Assembly: GCA_001871905.1 (NCBI GenBank)
Contig: MNUG01000022.1
Coordinates: forward strand, 1 to 35,287
Length of the DNA stretch: 35,287 bases
Reading direction: 5' to 3'
Origin: Alphaproteobacteria bacterium CG1_02_46_17
GTDB lineage: Bacteria; Pseudomonadota; Alphaproteobacteria; Micavibrionales; Micavibrionaceae
Shown: in pieces, positions 23,220 through 30,862 of the stretch
Layout: each line of letters opens with the position of its first letter
Position numbering within the stretch: position 1 is the first letter of the stretch
Notes under the pieces: generated by a model
What the model was told of the DNA's origin: nothing
Databases searched by the model: none
The model's input: the letters and a program-made list of their open reading frames with translations, nothing else
Program-made: the position numbers and the translations under genes

Positions 23220-23900
23220 ATGACAAAACCAATCCCATCGTCCGGAAGAGCTCAACAAGAGGCAGTGCCCAGACCTGAAAAGGTGCCCCCGTTGACCCCA
23301 GCCGCTGTGGGGAGAGCTGCGTTTTATAGGGCAGGATATCGCCGGATACTTAAAATCGCGGTTTCGGAAGCTATCGTTATCCTGATTCTGGTGGCAGTTT
23401 TTTTCTTCATAATTGATGTGCATCGTCCAGAAGATCGTTATTTTGCCGCAACCGAAGATGGCGCTTTGATTGAAATGCAGTCTCTTTATTACCCTAACTT
23501 GAGTACCAAAGCTATTACCTCGTGGAGTGCTCAGGCGGCAACCGAAGTCATGACGTTTGGTTTCCATGATTACCAACGTAGATTTCAGGAATCCTCCCGT
23601 AACTTCACGGAGACGGGTTGGAAGAGCTTTATTAAATCGCTTACCTCCTCTAGGCTTATGTCACCCGTGATTTCAAACCAACAGCTCGTTCTGGCTGCCC
23701 CTGCCGGGGCCCCGGTTCTAATCGAAGAGGGGATTGTTAAGGGGGTATATCAATGGAAAGTGCAGGTTCCCCTTGTGATTACTTATCAAGCCCAATCCAA
23801 GGTTAGCTCCTCTGAGCTGTGGGTTACGTTAACTTTGGTCCCGGTTGAGGATGTTGGAGCATCAAGCGGGGTTGGAATTGAGCAATGGTACGCGCAGTAG
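23220..23900 (+). CDS. dotI: DotI/IcmL-family type IVB secretion protein, second copy
   Basis: The 226-residue protein has a short cytoplasmic N-terminus, one membrane helix (about 43-66) and the DotI periplasmic domain: DRYFAATEDGALIE, TSWSAQAATEVMTFGFHDY, FTETGWKSF and VYQWKVQVPLVITY, ending GIEQWYAQ. In Legionella DotI and DotJ form an inner-membrane complex related to TraM of IncI plasmids. The gene lies in the icmL position of the conserved order. ATG 23220 has AGGA about eight bases upstream; the frame extends to 23175 but that would overlap the previous gene. Both copies keep all visible family motifs, so neither looks degenerate. Confidence 0.9.
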   Translation: MTKPIPSSGRAQQEAVPRPEKVPPLTPAAVGRAAFYRAGYRRILKIAVSEAIVILILVAVFFFIIDVHRPEDRYFAATEDGALIEMQSLYYPNLSTKAITSWSAQAATEVMTFGFHDYQRRFQESSRNFTETGWKSFIKSLTSSRLMSPVISNQQLVLAAPAGAPVLIEEGIVKGVYQWKVQVPLVITYQAQSKVSSSELWVTLTLVPVEDVGASSGVGIEQWYAQ

Positions 23901-24074
23901 GCTCTAAAGAAAATCCCTATGAAAACGTCTAGAGAGATAAAAATTTAATTTTCCTTGATGACAGTTCGCATAAAGCTGGTTATTCTGCTAAACGAATATA
24001 TTATGAGTTCGGTTCCTGTGGGATTATGGGTATCGAATGTTTCAAAAGTTATGGGTGACCTTTTCGGGGTGTTT

Positions 24075-25193
24075 ATGAGACATAGTTTTATTAGATTTGA
24101 TATCTTACGCTTCGGAGTTTTTGCTCTGTGTGCAGGTCTTTCCTTGCCGACACTTGCCCAGGACTCCACTGTGCAACTCCAGCAGGCGGTCCCCCCTATC
24201 CTATCGCAGGCCGCCGATGATTCCCAGAGCATGCCTCAAGATGATTTGTCAAATCCGCCAAGTCTTTCAGAGGTCTTTGAAATGTCTGGTGATGGCACGG
24301 GCGATCCAAATACCTCTCTCCCGATTAATGATCTTGGGATGCAAGTGGCACCAATGCCGGTCATGGAGACGAAAACTCCCGAGCAAGAGGCGAAGCAAGA
24401 GCGAAAAGAAGCTTTTACTGGTACTGTGGATAGTCTGATGCCATTAAAACCTGTTGAAATACGTCGAATTCTGGAGTTATACGATGAAACGTCCCAAGCT
24501 GTTGAGACACCCATCTACCCTAACCCAGAACCTGAGTCGACTTTTGTTCAAGCTTCTTTGGAACCCGGTGCTAAGCCGGTTCTGATTAAAACGGCAGTTG
24601 GTAATGTAACGACGTTGAGTATTGTTGATGTAACTGGGCAGCCTTGGCCCATTCAAGACATGACCTGGGCCGGAGAATTTCAGGTTGAACAGCCGGATTC
24701 TGGCTCACATATTGTCCGCATTACGCCGCAAAGCCATTTCGCGCAGGGTAATATTTCCATGCGGTTGATTGGGCTTAATCCTCCGGTGATCTTCACATTA
24801 AAGGCGGAACGGAAAACGGTCCATGTCCGGCTTGACGTCCAGATTCCCGAAGTGGGGCCAAAAGGTATCCTACCTCCGGTCATGACGCCGGTCTCAATCA
24901 AAGCTGGGGATGATGCTATGACCAAGGTTCTAATAGGAACCCCGTCCTCTGCCGGGATGACCAAAGTCCAAGTCGAAGGTGTCGATGGACGTACCTCTGC
25001 TTACGTTAAAGACGGCATGACGTATGTTCGGACACCTTATACTCTGTTGTCACCAGCATGGGCCAAATCGGTCCAGTCTGCTGATGGAATGCATGTTTAC
25101 GCACTCGACAATACACCTGTCCTTTTGTTGTCTGACAAGGGTAAGATGTTGCGTGCTTATTTGTCCCCTATGGAGCAATCAGATGGCCAATAA
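24075..25193 (+). CDS. dotH: DotH/IcmK-family type IVB secretion outer-membrane core protein
   Basis: DotH forms part of the outer-membrane core ring with DotC and DotD. The product, about 372 residues, has a signal peptide (FGVFALCAGLSLPTLAQ) and a low-complexity acidic/proline stretch, then PLKPVEIRRILELYDET, the family marker just before the conserved domain, and TTLSIVDVTGQPWPIQDM with HIVRITPQSHFAQGNISMRL and a C-terminal VKDGMTYVRTPYTLLSPAW. The D-x-T-G-x-P-W-P-I segment is characteristic of IcmK. The frame is open from 23955; ATG 24075 is chosen because it places the signal peptide at the start, with GGGGT upstream. Its end overlaps dotG by 11 bases. Confidence 0.92.
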   Translation: MRHSFIRFDILRFGVFALCAGLSLPTLAQDSTVQLQQAVPPILSQAADDSQSMPQDDLSNPPSLSEVFEMSGDGTGDPNTSLPINDLGMQVAPMPVMETKTPEQEAKQERKEAFTGTVDSLMPLKPVEIRRILELYDETSQAVETPIYPNPEPESTFVQASLEPGAKPVLIKTAVGNVTTLSIVDVTGQPWPIQDMTWAGEFQVEQPDSGSHIVRITPQSHFAQGNISMRLIGLNPPVIFTLKAERKTVHVRLDVQIPEVGPKGILPPVMTPVSIKAGDDAMTKVLIGTPSSAGMTKVQVEGVDGRTSAYVKDGMTYVRTPYTLLSPAWAKSVQSADGMHVYALDNTPVLLLSDKGKMLRAYLSPMEQSDGQ

Positions 25194-26664
25194 TGATCTA
25201 GATAATGAAAATTTTGAGCCAGATTTCGATCAGGCGGTTGATTTTGACGAGTTTGGCGGTGATCGAAATGGAAGTTCGGTGGCTAACACAATTACCGGCT
25301 CTCCGGTTGTCAAGTTGGCGCTGGTTGGTGTAGCCATTCTGGTTTTGGTTGGTGTTATTGCCCTGTTTGGTGGTGATGATAAGGTGGTTCCTAACTCCCG
25401 TGTAGGAGGGGGGGCTGCAGACTTGAAGGAAGCCCCTGGGACAAATTCTGTGACTGAAACAATGCGCGGCGCGTTGGAAGATGATAACCAGCAAAAGCTT
25501 GAAGAAGCGCTAAAGACAGGAACTAGTGCGATTCCTACCCCGATTGATCCTCCAAAGGTCCTCTTAGGTGTTCCTGAAAACGAAGCTGGGGGAGAAGACC
25601 CTCTGGTTCGTTGGAAGCGGTTGCAAGAGGAGCGCTTGCGTTTGCAGCGCGAACAAGATGAGTTTACGACACAGGCTCAGGAAGATCCTCAGAAGGCAGA
25701 GCGTGTTAATGGCTTGCGTGAAGCGATGATGAACCAAATTAGTAACATCATGGGGGAGAAGACTATCGCCCAGATGCAGAACATGAAGATATATGACCTC
25801 TCTATGATGGAGAAAGCCTCATCGCAAAATAATTTTACCGGTATCCAGAATGCTGGTTTAGCAGGATCAAGTCAGGATGGGCAATCAACGCCACTTGTTC
25901 CCCTGAAGGTGATCGTGCCTGCTGGTGATATTTTGTATTCCCAGCTTTTGATGGAGGCCAATTCCGATGTTCCTGGGCCGATAGTTGCACTGCTTGTTTC
26001 TGGCCCCTTTAGTGGATCCCGAGTCTTGGGCAGTTTCCAGCGGCAAGAAGAATATCTGACAATGCGTTTTACGACACTTATAGGTAAGGATGGGAATAGT
26101 ATCCCTATTGATGCGTTGGCTGTAGATCCGGACACTACTCTTGGTGCGATGGCAACGGATGTAGATCAACGCTATTGGCAACGTATTATTCTTCCTGCGG
26201 CGGCAAGCTTCATCGAGGGAATGGGGAGTGCGATCGCAGAGAATGGCACTACGACTGTTACTGTGAGTGGTAGTGATACTGCTGTTGCCGAAGAAGATAA
26301 TAATCTTGATACAAAGCAGGAGATCTCAAAGGCTGCAGCTGAGGCCGCAAGCAAGGTTGGGGAGCTTCTTGATGATCAATCTGATGTCGAAATTCTTGTG
26401 CGGGTCAGGGCAGGGACCCCTATGGGACTGCTCTTCACCAAGCCGATTACAGATCAGGATATCGATGCATCAAAATACGCCCCTCAGCAACAGGCATCTC
26501 AAGCAGACCAGCAGAATGGGGCTATGTTTATGGGGCAGCCACAAAATGGCATGATGTATAATCCCGCGCAACTTCTGCAGCAGGGCCTGAATAACCAGAT
26601 GTTAATGCAACAAACAGGATACGTTCCTATTCAACAAACGCCAGTTACAAGTGGCGCTCAGTAA
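25183..26664 (+). CDS. dotG: DotG/IcmE-family type IVB secretion channel protein (short form)
   Basis: DotG spans the envelope and links the inner membrane to the DotC-DotD-DotH core; its C-terminus is VirB10-like. The product, about 493 residues, has an acidic cytoplasmic N-terminus, a membrane helix at about 42-63 (KLALVGVAILVLVGVIALF), a charged coiled-coil segment (141-185, RWKRLQEERLRLQREQ) and the VirB10/TrbI-like domain from about 235 (VIVPAGDILYSQLLMEANSD, GPIVALLVSGPFSGSRVLG, RYWQRIILPAAASFI, PMGLLFTKPI). Legionella DotG is about 1050 residues with a long pentapeptide-like repeat region that is absent here. ATG 25183 has TGGAG upstream and overlaps dotH. The gene contains a G7 tract at 25408-25414. 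Confidence 0.93.
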   Translation: MANNDLDNENFEPDFDQAVDFDEFGGDRNGSSVANTITGSPVVKLALVGVAILVLVGVIALFGGDDKVVPNSRVGGGAADLKEAPGTNSVTETMRGALEDDNQQKLEEALKTGTSAIPTPIDPPKVLLGVPENEAGGEDPLVRWKRLQEERLRLQREQDEFTTQAQEDPQKAERVNGLREAMMNQISNIMGEKTIAQMQNMKIYDLSMMEKASSQNNFTGIQNAGLAGSSQDGQSTPLVPLKVIVPAGDILYSQLLMEANSDVPGPIVALLVSGPFSGSRVLGSFQRQEEYLTMRFTTLIGKDGNSIPIDALAVDPDTTLGAMATDVDQRYWQRIILPAAASFIEGMGSAIAENGTTTVTVSGSDTAVAEEDNNLDTKQEISKAAAEAASKVGELLDDQSDVEILVRVRAGTPMGLLFTKPITDQDIDASKYAPQQQASQADQQNGAMFMGQPQNGMMYNPAQLLQQGLNNQMLMQQTGYVPIQQTPVTSGAQ

Positions 26665-26689
26665 ATTCCGAGAAGGAGACTGAAGTCTT

Positions 26690-27934
26690 ATGTCTGAAAA
26701 ATATAATGAATATGAAGATACCTCTGAAGAGATTGAAGGGGAAGACTATCTTGATGATTTTGATGCAGGTTCTTCTGTAGACGATGAAAACTGGGATGAT
26801 TCCGGTGAGAATCAGGACTATGCGGAGCCTGTTCAGAAAAAGAAAAGTTCTTCCTCAATGCTTTTGGTAATCTTCCTTGTTGTTATCGCGGGCTTAGGTT
26901 TTGTCGCTTACCAATATGGGGGGGACCTCGCTTCCAGTGAGGATATCGACGGCACAATGGTCACTGAAGGCGGGGTCCCTCTACCTCAGTCACTCACTCT
27001 TCCAGATGAACCGTCCACCAGCCCAGTATCTGGAGATGGTCTGGGCGCTGTGGTCGAACAGAGTGGCGAGGACGCCTCATCAAACTTTCCTGCTGAAATA
27101 TCTATGCAAGAGGGTATCCCTGCTCAACCCAATTCTTTAATGACAGCTTTGCCTGGGGAGCAAGTAGCGCAGCCTGATGGAATGATGGCTGGTGATCTAG
27201 CTGGTTCTCCTGTTATGGGAGAGGGAGCTGTACCTTCATTGCAACCGGTCTCTGATTTTCCATCTGTCGAGGACATCAAAAAGTCCGATATAGATCAGCC
27301 AGTGGAAGATTCTCCAGTACTTATGCAACCTACTCAACCAGAAATGACGGTTGCCGAGGTGCCTGCTCTTGATTTGCTTGAACAGACGTCACCAGTTGTT
27401 GACATGACTCCTGATACAGCGGTGACTCTCGCAGAGTCCCCTACTCCAGTTGTACAGGATACAGCACCGGTGCTAGCAACTGATTCTTCAGGGCAGGATC
27501 TTCAGCAGGCCCAGAGCAGAATCTCAGAATTGGAGCTAATTGTTGCGGATGGCGAAAAAATACGAGACCAATCTTCTAAAGAGATCTTAGATATGAAGGA
27601 ACGTATCTCATCTTTGGAAGCAGAACTTGCACGTGCACAAGAACGCACTGTCCCAGTTTCCCCTTCTGTCTCTTTGGCGCAAAAATCCAGTGGGACTGCT
27701 CAACAAGTCAAGAGGCAGTCTGTCCGGACCAGTCCGGTCAAAGCTGTTAAATCCCCAAAATGGATTCTTAAAAGCGCAAGATCAGGACAAGCTGTCTTAG
27801 GGCGGATTGGAAATTCTGATCTGAAGACAATCTCCGTTGGAGAGCGTGTGGATGGTCTTGGTACGGTCTTGTCTATTGATCGTGGCCAGAATGGCTGGGT
27901 TGTTGTAGGTACGCTTGATCGTGTGACTGAATAA
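26690..27934 (+). CDS. dotF: DotF/IcmG-like type IVB secretion inner-membrane protein
   Basis: The 414-residue protein has a very acidic cytoplasmic N-terminus (1-50), a membrane helix (about 57-76, MLLVIFLVVIAGLGFVAY), a long proline- and glutamine-rich linker, a coiled coil at about 275-320 (RISELELIVADGEKIRDQ then MKERISSLEAELARAQ) and a C-terminal domain (PKWILKSARSGQAVLG to VVVGTLDRV). This layout and its place after dotG match DotF/IcmG, a bitopic protein of the Legionella core linked to DotG; Legionella DotF is about 270 residues, so the linker is longer here. Assignment rests on layout and gene order more than on sequence motifs. AGGAG lies before ATG 26690. A G7 tract lies at 26918-26924 and a terminator follows. 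Confidence 0.78.
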   Translation: MSEKYNEYEDTSEEIEGEDYLDDFDAGSSVDDENWDDSGENQDYAEPVQKKKSSSSMLLVIFLVVIAGLGFVAYQYGGDLASSEDIDGTMVTEGGVPLPQSLTLPDEPSTSPVSGDGLGAVVEQSGEDASSNFPAEISMQEGIPAQPNSLMTALPGEQVAQPDGMMAGDLAGSPVMGEGAVPSLQPVSDFPSVEDIKKSDIDQPVEDSPVLMQPTQPEMTVAEVPALDLLEQTSPVVDMTPDTAVTLAESPTPVVQDTAPVLATDSSGQDLQQAQSRISELELIVADGEKIRDQSSKEILDMKERISSLEAELARAQERTVPVSPSVSLAQKSSGTAQQVKRQSVRTSPVKAVKSPKWILKSARSGQAVLGRIGNSDLKTISVGERVDGLGTVLSIDRGQNGWVVVGTLDRVTE

Positions 27935-27960
27935 TCCATCATTCTCTAAAAGAGATAGAG

Positions 27961-27996
27961 GGCTTGCAAAAATACACCTTTTAGCGAGCCTTTTTT
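27961..27996 (+). terminator. rho-independent terminator after dotF
   Basis: GGCTTGC (27961-27967) and GCGAGCC (27984-27990) pair with one G-T contact around a 16-base loop and are followed by six T. It lies 26 bases after the dotF stop and divides the secretion block into at least two transcription units. The 200 bases to the next gene are AT-rich; a near-palindrome CCGTTATAGCGG (28168-28179) lies just before the next ribosome-binding site. Confidence 0.7.
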
Positions 27997-28194
27997 CTTT
28001 CTAAGCTGTTGAATTCCCTATTTTATCTATTTTTTAACTTTATCCTAACTTCTATTTCTTAGAATGATCTAGTGGGATTCCATCATTGAGTCAGAATTGA
28101 CTTTGGGGGTATTGGCAAAAATCTTGTTTTTTTGCCTTGGGTATGGTTCAATGGATGTAATATAGAGCCGTTATAGCGGTCGAGGTGTGTAAAT

Positions 28195-29346
28195 ATGGTT
28201 ATTCAGTTCAAAAGAATCAAAAGGACTCTCTTTTCCAGCCCCTTTTTGGCTGGCTTTTTTGTGTTTGCGGTGATGCATCCGTCACAAGCTCACGCCAGTT
28301 CCGTCTCTAGTTGGATCAGTAGTTTAATCTCTGCCGCCAGTTCGGCTGTGACTAGTGTTATTAGCTCTGTAGTTTCTTCAGTTTCTTCAGCAATAGCCTC
28401 ACTTGTTTCTTCTGCCAGTAGTTTTTTGACCAGTGCAGTCTCCTCGATCATCTCATGGGTTTTTAGTGCGACCGGCTGTGGAGGAGCTGTCTCCTCTGGA
28501 ACAGGAACTGTTGGGGATGTTATCTGTAATGTTATCAACGCATCCGCCAGTTTGCCCGGCTTTATTTCCGGTATAGCTTATATGATGGGGATGATTATGG
28601 CGGTCACTGCTATGATCAAGCTCAAGGATCATGTTGAGAATCCGAGTCAGACCCCGATTTCTGCGGCTGCTAAAAGATTTGTTGCTGGTGGGGCCCTCTT
28701 TATGTTGCCTATTGTGACTGAATCCGCAGAAACATTGATTATGGGAAGTTCTGGTTCTTCCGGCGGTATGGGGACAGGTGTCAGTGGTTCGGCTGCGGCA
28801 AGCTACGGCCTAGATGCGATGATGGTCGCTTTAATCGTTGACGTTTTCAAGCCTCTCGGAGCCCTTTTTGGAGCTTTCGGCTATCTTGCAGGGTTGCTCC
28901 TGACGGTTATCGGTATTAGCCGTTTGCTAAAAACTGCTCAGGATGGCCCGAGTGGCCCCTCTGGTCTTGGTACCATTATGACCTTTGTTCTGGCTGGTAT
29001 TTTGTTTACACTTAATGATCTGATGACAGCCTTTACTGGCTCCTTGTTCGGGGATAATGATATTACGACGTATGCTGAACTTGCCACGCCGATAGACGGT
29101 GGAGCGATTGATGACCATGTCTTGGCGGTTATCAGCTCTATCCTTTTGTTTATGATGCTTGTTGGTTGGGTCAGTTTTATCCGGGGATTCTTTATTCTTC
29201 GTGATGTGGCAGAAGGTAAGCAAGCATCGCTTATGGCGGCTGTCACCCATATTTTTGGGGGCGCTATAGCTGTGAATCTGGGGCCTTTTATGAATGCTGT
29301 TCAAAGTACATTCGGTCTAACATCCTTAGGTGTTATCTTTACTTAG
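28195..29346 (+). CDS. dotE: DotE/IcmC-family membrane protein with extra DotP-like unit
   Basis: The 383-residue protein starts with a signal peptide (FFVFAVMHPSQAHA), followed by a serine-rich stretch (about 35-90, repeated SS-hydrophobic units). Residues about 118-183 (LPGFISGIAYMMGMIM, IKLKDHVENPSQTP, GGALFMLPIVTES) are closely similar to the DotP protein encoded next. Residues about 212-380 have further membrane helices and GISRLLKTAQDGPSGPSGLGT, GWVSFIRGFFILRDVAEG and NLGPFMNAVQ, which I take as the DotE/IcmC domain. Legionella IcmC is about 194 residues, so this looks like a DotP-like unit joined to DotE. It lies in the icmC position. GAGGTG lies upstream of ATG 28195. Confidence 0.82.
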   Translation: MVIQFKRIKRTLFSSPFLAGFFVFAVMHPSQAHASSVSSWISSLISAASSAVTSVISSVVSSVSSAIASLVSSASSFLTSAVSSIISWVFSATGCGGAVSSGTGTVGDVICNVINASASLPGFISGIAYMMGMIMAVTAMIKLKDHVENPSQTPISAAAKRFVAGGALFMLPIVTESAETLIMGSSGSSGGMGTGVSGSAAASYGLDAMMVALIVDVFKPLGALFGAFGYLAGLLLTVIGISRLLKTAQDGPSGPSGLGTIMTFVLAGILFTLNDLMTAFTGSLFGDNDITTYAELATPIDGGAIDDHVLAVISSILLFMMLVGWVSFIRGFFILRDVAEGKQASLMAAVTHIFGGAIAVNLGPFMNAVQSTFGLTSLGVIFT

Positions 29347-29358
29347 GTTCTCTTGGAA

Positions 29359-29391
29359 GGCTTTTGCGGGCTGTTTCTACTCGCAAAAGCC
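29359..29391 (+). repeat. 10-bp hairpin between dotE and dotP
   Basis: GGCTTTTGCG (29359-29368) and CGCAAAAGCC (29382-29391) pair perfectly around a 13-base loop, 12 bases past the dotE stop. There is no T-run after it on the plus strand, so it may protect or process the dotE end, or be a weak terminator. Confidence 0.5.
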
Positions 29392-29432
29392 AAGGTTAAA
29401 AAATAAAATGTGTCGATTTTGTGACTTTTTTA

Positions 29433-29464
29433 TTGCAATGTGCCCCATTTCCGTGTAGTATAAT
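29433..29464 (+). promoter_or_regulatory. probable promoter of dotP
   Basis: TTGCAA (29433-29438) is followed after 17 bases by TAGTAT (29456-29461), overlapping a perfect TATAAT (29459-29464) preceded by TG-like bases. It lies about 32 bases before dotP, which has its own terminator, so dotP appears to have a separate transcript. Confidence 0.5.
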
Positions 29465-29495
29465 AATAGGTTCAATCGCATAGGAGGAGGAAACC

Positions 29496-29897
29496 ATGCT
29501 GAAACAACAACTTAATCGCCTTAACGCAGTAACAGGAGCTTCTTTTGTAATGGGTACAATGTTGTGCTCTACTGCAGAAGCTGCCCCAGCCAAGACTTTC
29601 AACGACATTGCCGATAATATTCTTACTGGGATTGGCACCCTTCCAGGTTTCTTATCAGCTATTTCTTATATGATGGGTATGCTATTCTCTGTATTGGGTA
29701 TCTTGAAAATTAAAGATCACGTTGAAAACCCAACCCAAACCCACCTGAAAGATGGTGCTATCCGTTTGGCTGTTGGTGGTGGTCTGTTTATGATCCCTAT
29801 TATCACAGAGTCCATGCAAACTCTGATCGGTACAGGTACCAAAACAGACGCTGCTGTTGTTAGCAAAATTGCCACTGCTACTACTCTGGCTAAGTAA
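29496..29897 (+). CDS. dotP: DotP/IcmD-family type IVB secretion membrane protein
   Basis: The 133-residue protein has a signal peptide (SFVMGTMLCSTAEA), then two predicted membrane helices with LPGFLSAISYMMGMLFSV, ILKIKDHVENPTQT and GGGLFMIPIITESMQTLIGTG, the IcmD pattern. DotP is a small inner-membrane protein required for Dot/Icm function whose exact role is unclear. The core matches residues 118-183 of the preceding gene closely. It has an exceptionally strong ribosome-binding site (AGGAGGAGG) and a cleaner codon use than its neighbours, together with its own promoter and a strong terminator; these suggest that it is made in larger amounts than the other components. Confidence 0.88.
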   Translation: MLKQQLNRLNAVTGASFVMGTMLCSTAEAAPAKTFNDIADNILTGIGTLPGFLSAISYMMGMLFSVLGILKIKDHVENPTQTHLKDGAIRLAVGGGLFMIPIITESMQTLIGTGTKTDAAVVSKIATATTLAK

Positions 29898-29930
29898 TCG
29901 ATATCTATATTTGGTCAGTGGTCAAAGTTT

Positions 29931-29966
29931 GAAAGCCCTTGCTTTTTGCAGGGGCTTTCCTTTTTT
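29931..29966 (+). terminator. strong rho-independent terminator after dotP
   Basis: GAAAGCCCTTGC (29931-29942) and GCAGGGGCTTTC (29948-29959) form a 12-bp stem with one G-T pair, a loop of five T, and six T after it (29961-29966). Confidence 0.9.
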
Positions 29967-30071
29967 AGGATATCTAGGAGCTCTATGCTTCTTTTATTTT
30001 TTCCAGCTTTCGGTTATGATGTATGCGGCTTTTGTTGCCATAATGTAAAAACTTTTCAAGGTTCATGATTG

Positions 30072-30782
30072 ATGCCCGATTTGCCACTAGTTCTAGGAAT
30101 TGCCCGACCAACCGGGGCCCCGCGTTCTCACAAGCTTACTGGATCGCCGAAGGTTCTGACGCCTGAAATTAAAAAGGCGGTTTTTGACCGGGATGACAAT
30201 ACTTGTCAGTGCTGCGGTTTTCAGTCGAGCAAATATCAGGAAGTTCATTTTCTTGACCAAGATCCCTTGAATTTATCTATGGATAATATGGTCACGGCGT
30301 GTATTTTTTGTCATCAGTGCTTTAACTTGGATCTTGCCTGTACGATGCGCTCTGGTGTGTTGATCTGGCTTCCTGAAATATCCCAAACAGATCTTCACCA
30401 TATTATGCGAGCAGTTTATGTCGCGCGAATCTCCCAAGGCCCGATGGCCGAAGCTGCCAGGGCAACGCTAGACTCCCTCATGGCACGACGGGAAGAAGCT
30501 CGTCACAGGATAGGGACTGATGACCCATATGTTCTAGCAACAGTTATGAAAGACTTTTTGACCTCCCGCTATTATGCAGATCGTGGAACTAAGTTGGAAG
30601 GGCTCAGGCTAATGCCTCTTGATCGCCGCTTGATTCGTGAAGCAGATCTTGAATTTAACCAATTTCCTCAGATCCTAGCTTATTGGAGGTCTAAAGATGG
30701 GCCTTTCGGCAAGAGTTCCCCCACATTATGGTTTAACCTCTATAGGGATGCCATTAACGGGGGGGACAAAGAGGCAAGTTAA
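30072..30782 (+). CDS. dotN: DotN/IcmJ-family type IVB coupling-complex zinc protein
   Basis: DotN is a zinc-binding cytoplasmic protein of the Dot/Icm coupling complex, bound to the DotL ATPase that receives effectors. The product, about 236 residues, has the zinc ligands in CQCCGF (C45, C48) and CIFCHQC (C80, C83), with an HNH-like setting (ITPEIKKAVFDRDDNT, then LDQDPLNLSMDNM). The catalytic HNH histidine set is not evident, in line with a structural role. The following helical region contains VYVARISQGPMAEAARATLDSL and SRYYADRGTKL. Start is ATG 30072 (a TTG lies just before). It ends with a G7 tract at 30759-30765, six codons before the stop. Confidence 0.92.
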   Translation: MPDLPLVLGIARPTGAPRSHKLTGSPKVLTPEIKKAVFDRDDNTCQCCGFQSSKYQEVHFLDQDPLNLSMDNMVTACIFCHQCFNLDLACTMRSGVLIWLPEISQTDLHHIMRAVYVARISQGPMAEAARATLDSLMARREEARHRIGTDDPYVLATVMKDFLTSRYYADRGTKLEGLRLMPLDRRLIREADLEFNQFPQILAYWRSKDGPFGKSSPTLWFNLYRDAINGGDKEAS

Positions 30783-30862
30783 GTCATTTTGCTGTATTTC
30801 TATATTTTCTTTACCCCATTTTCTGGATACACTGACTTCGTCTCTAACCTATTTGATTCTCT

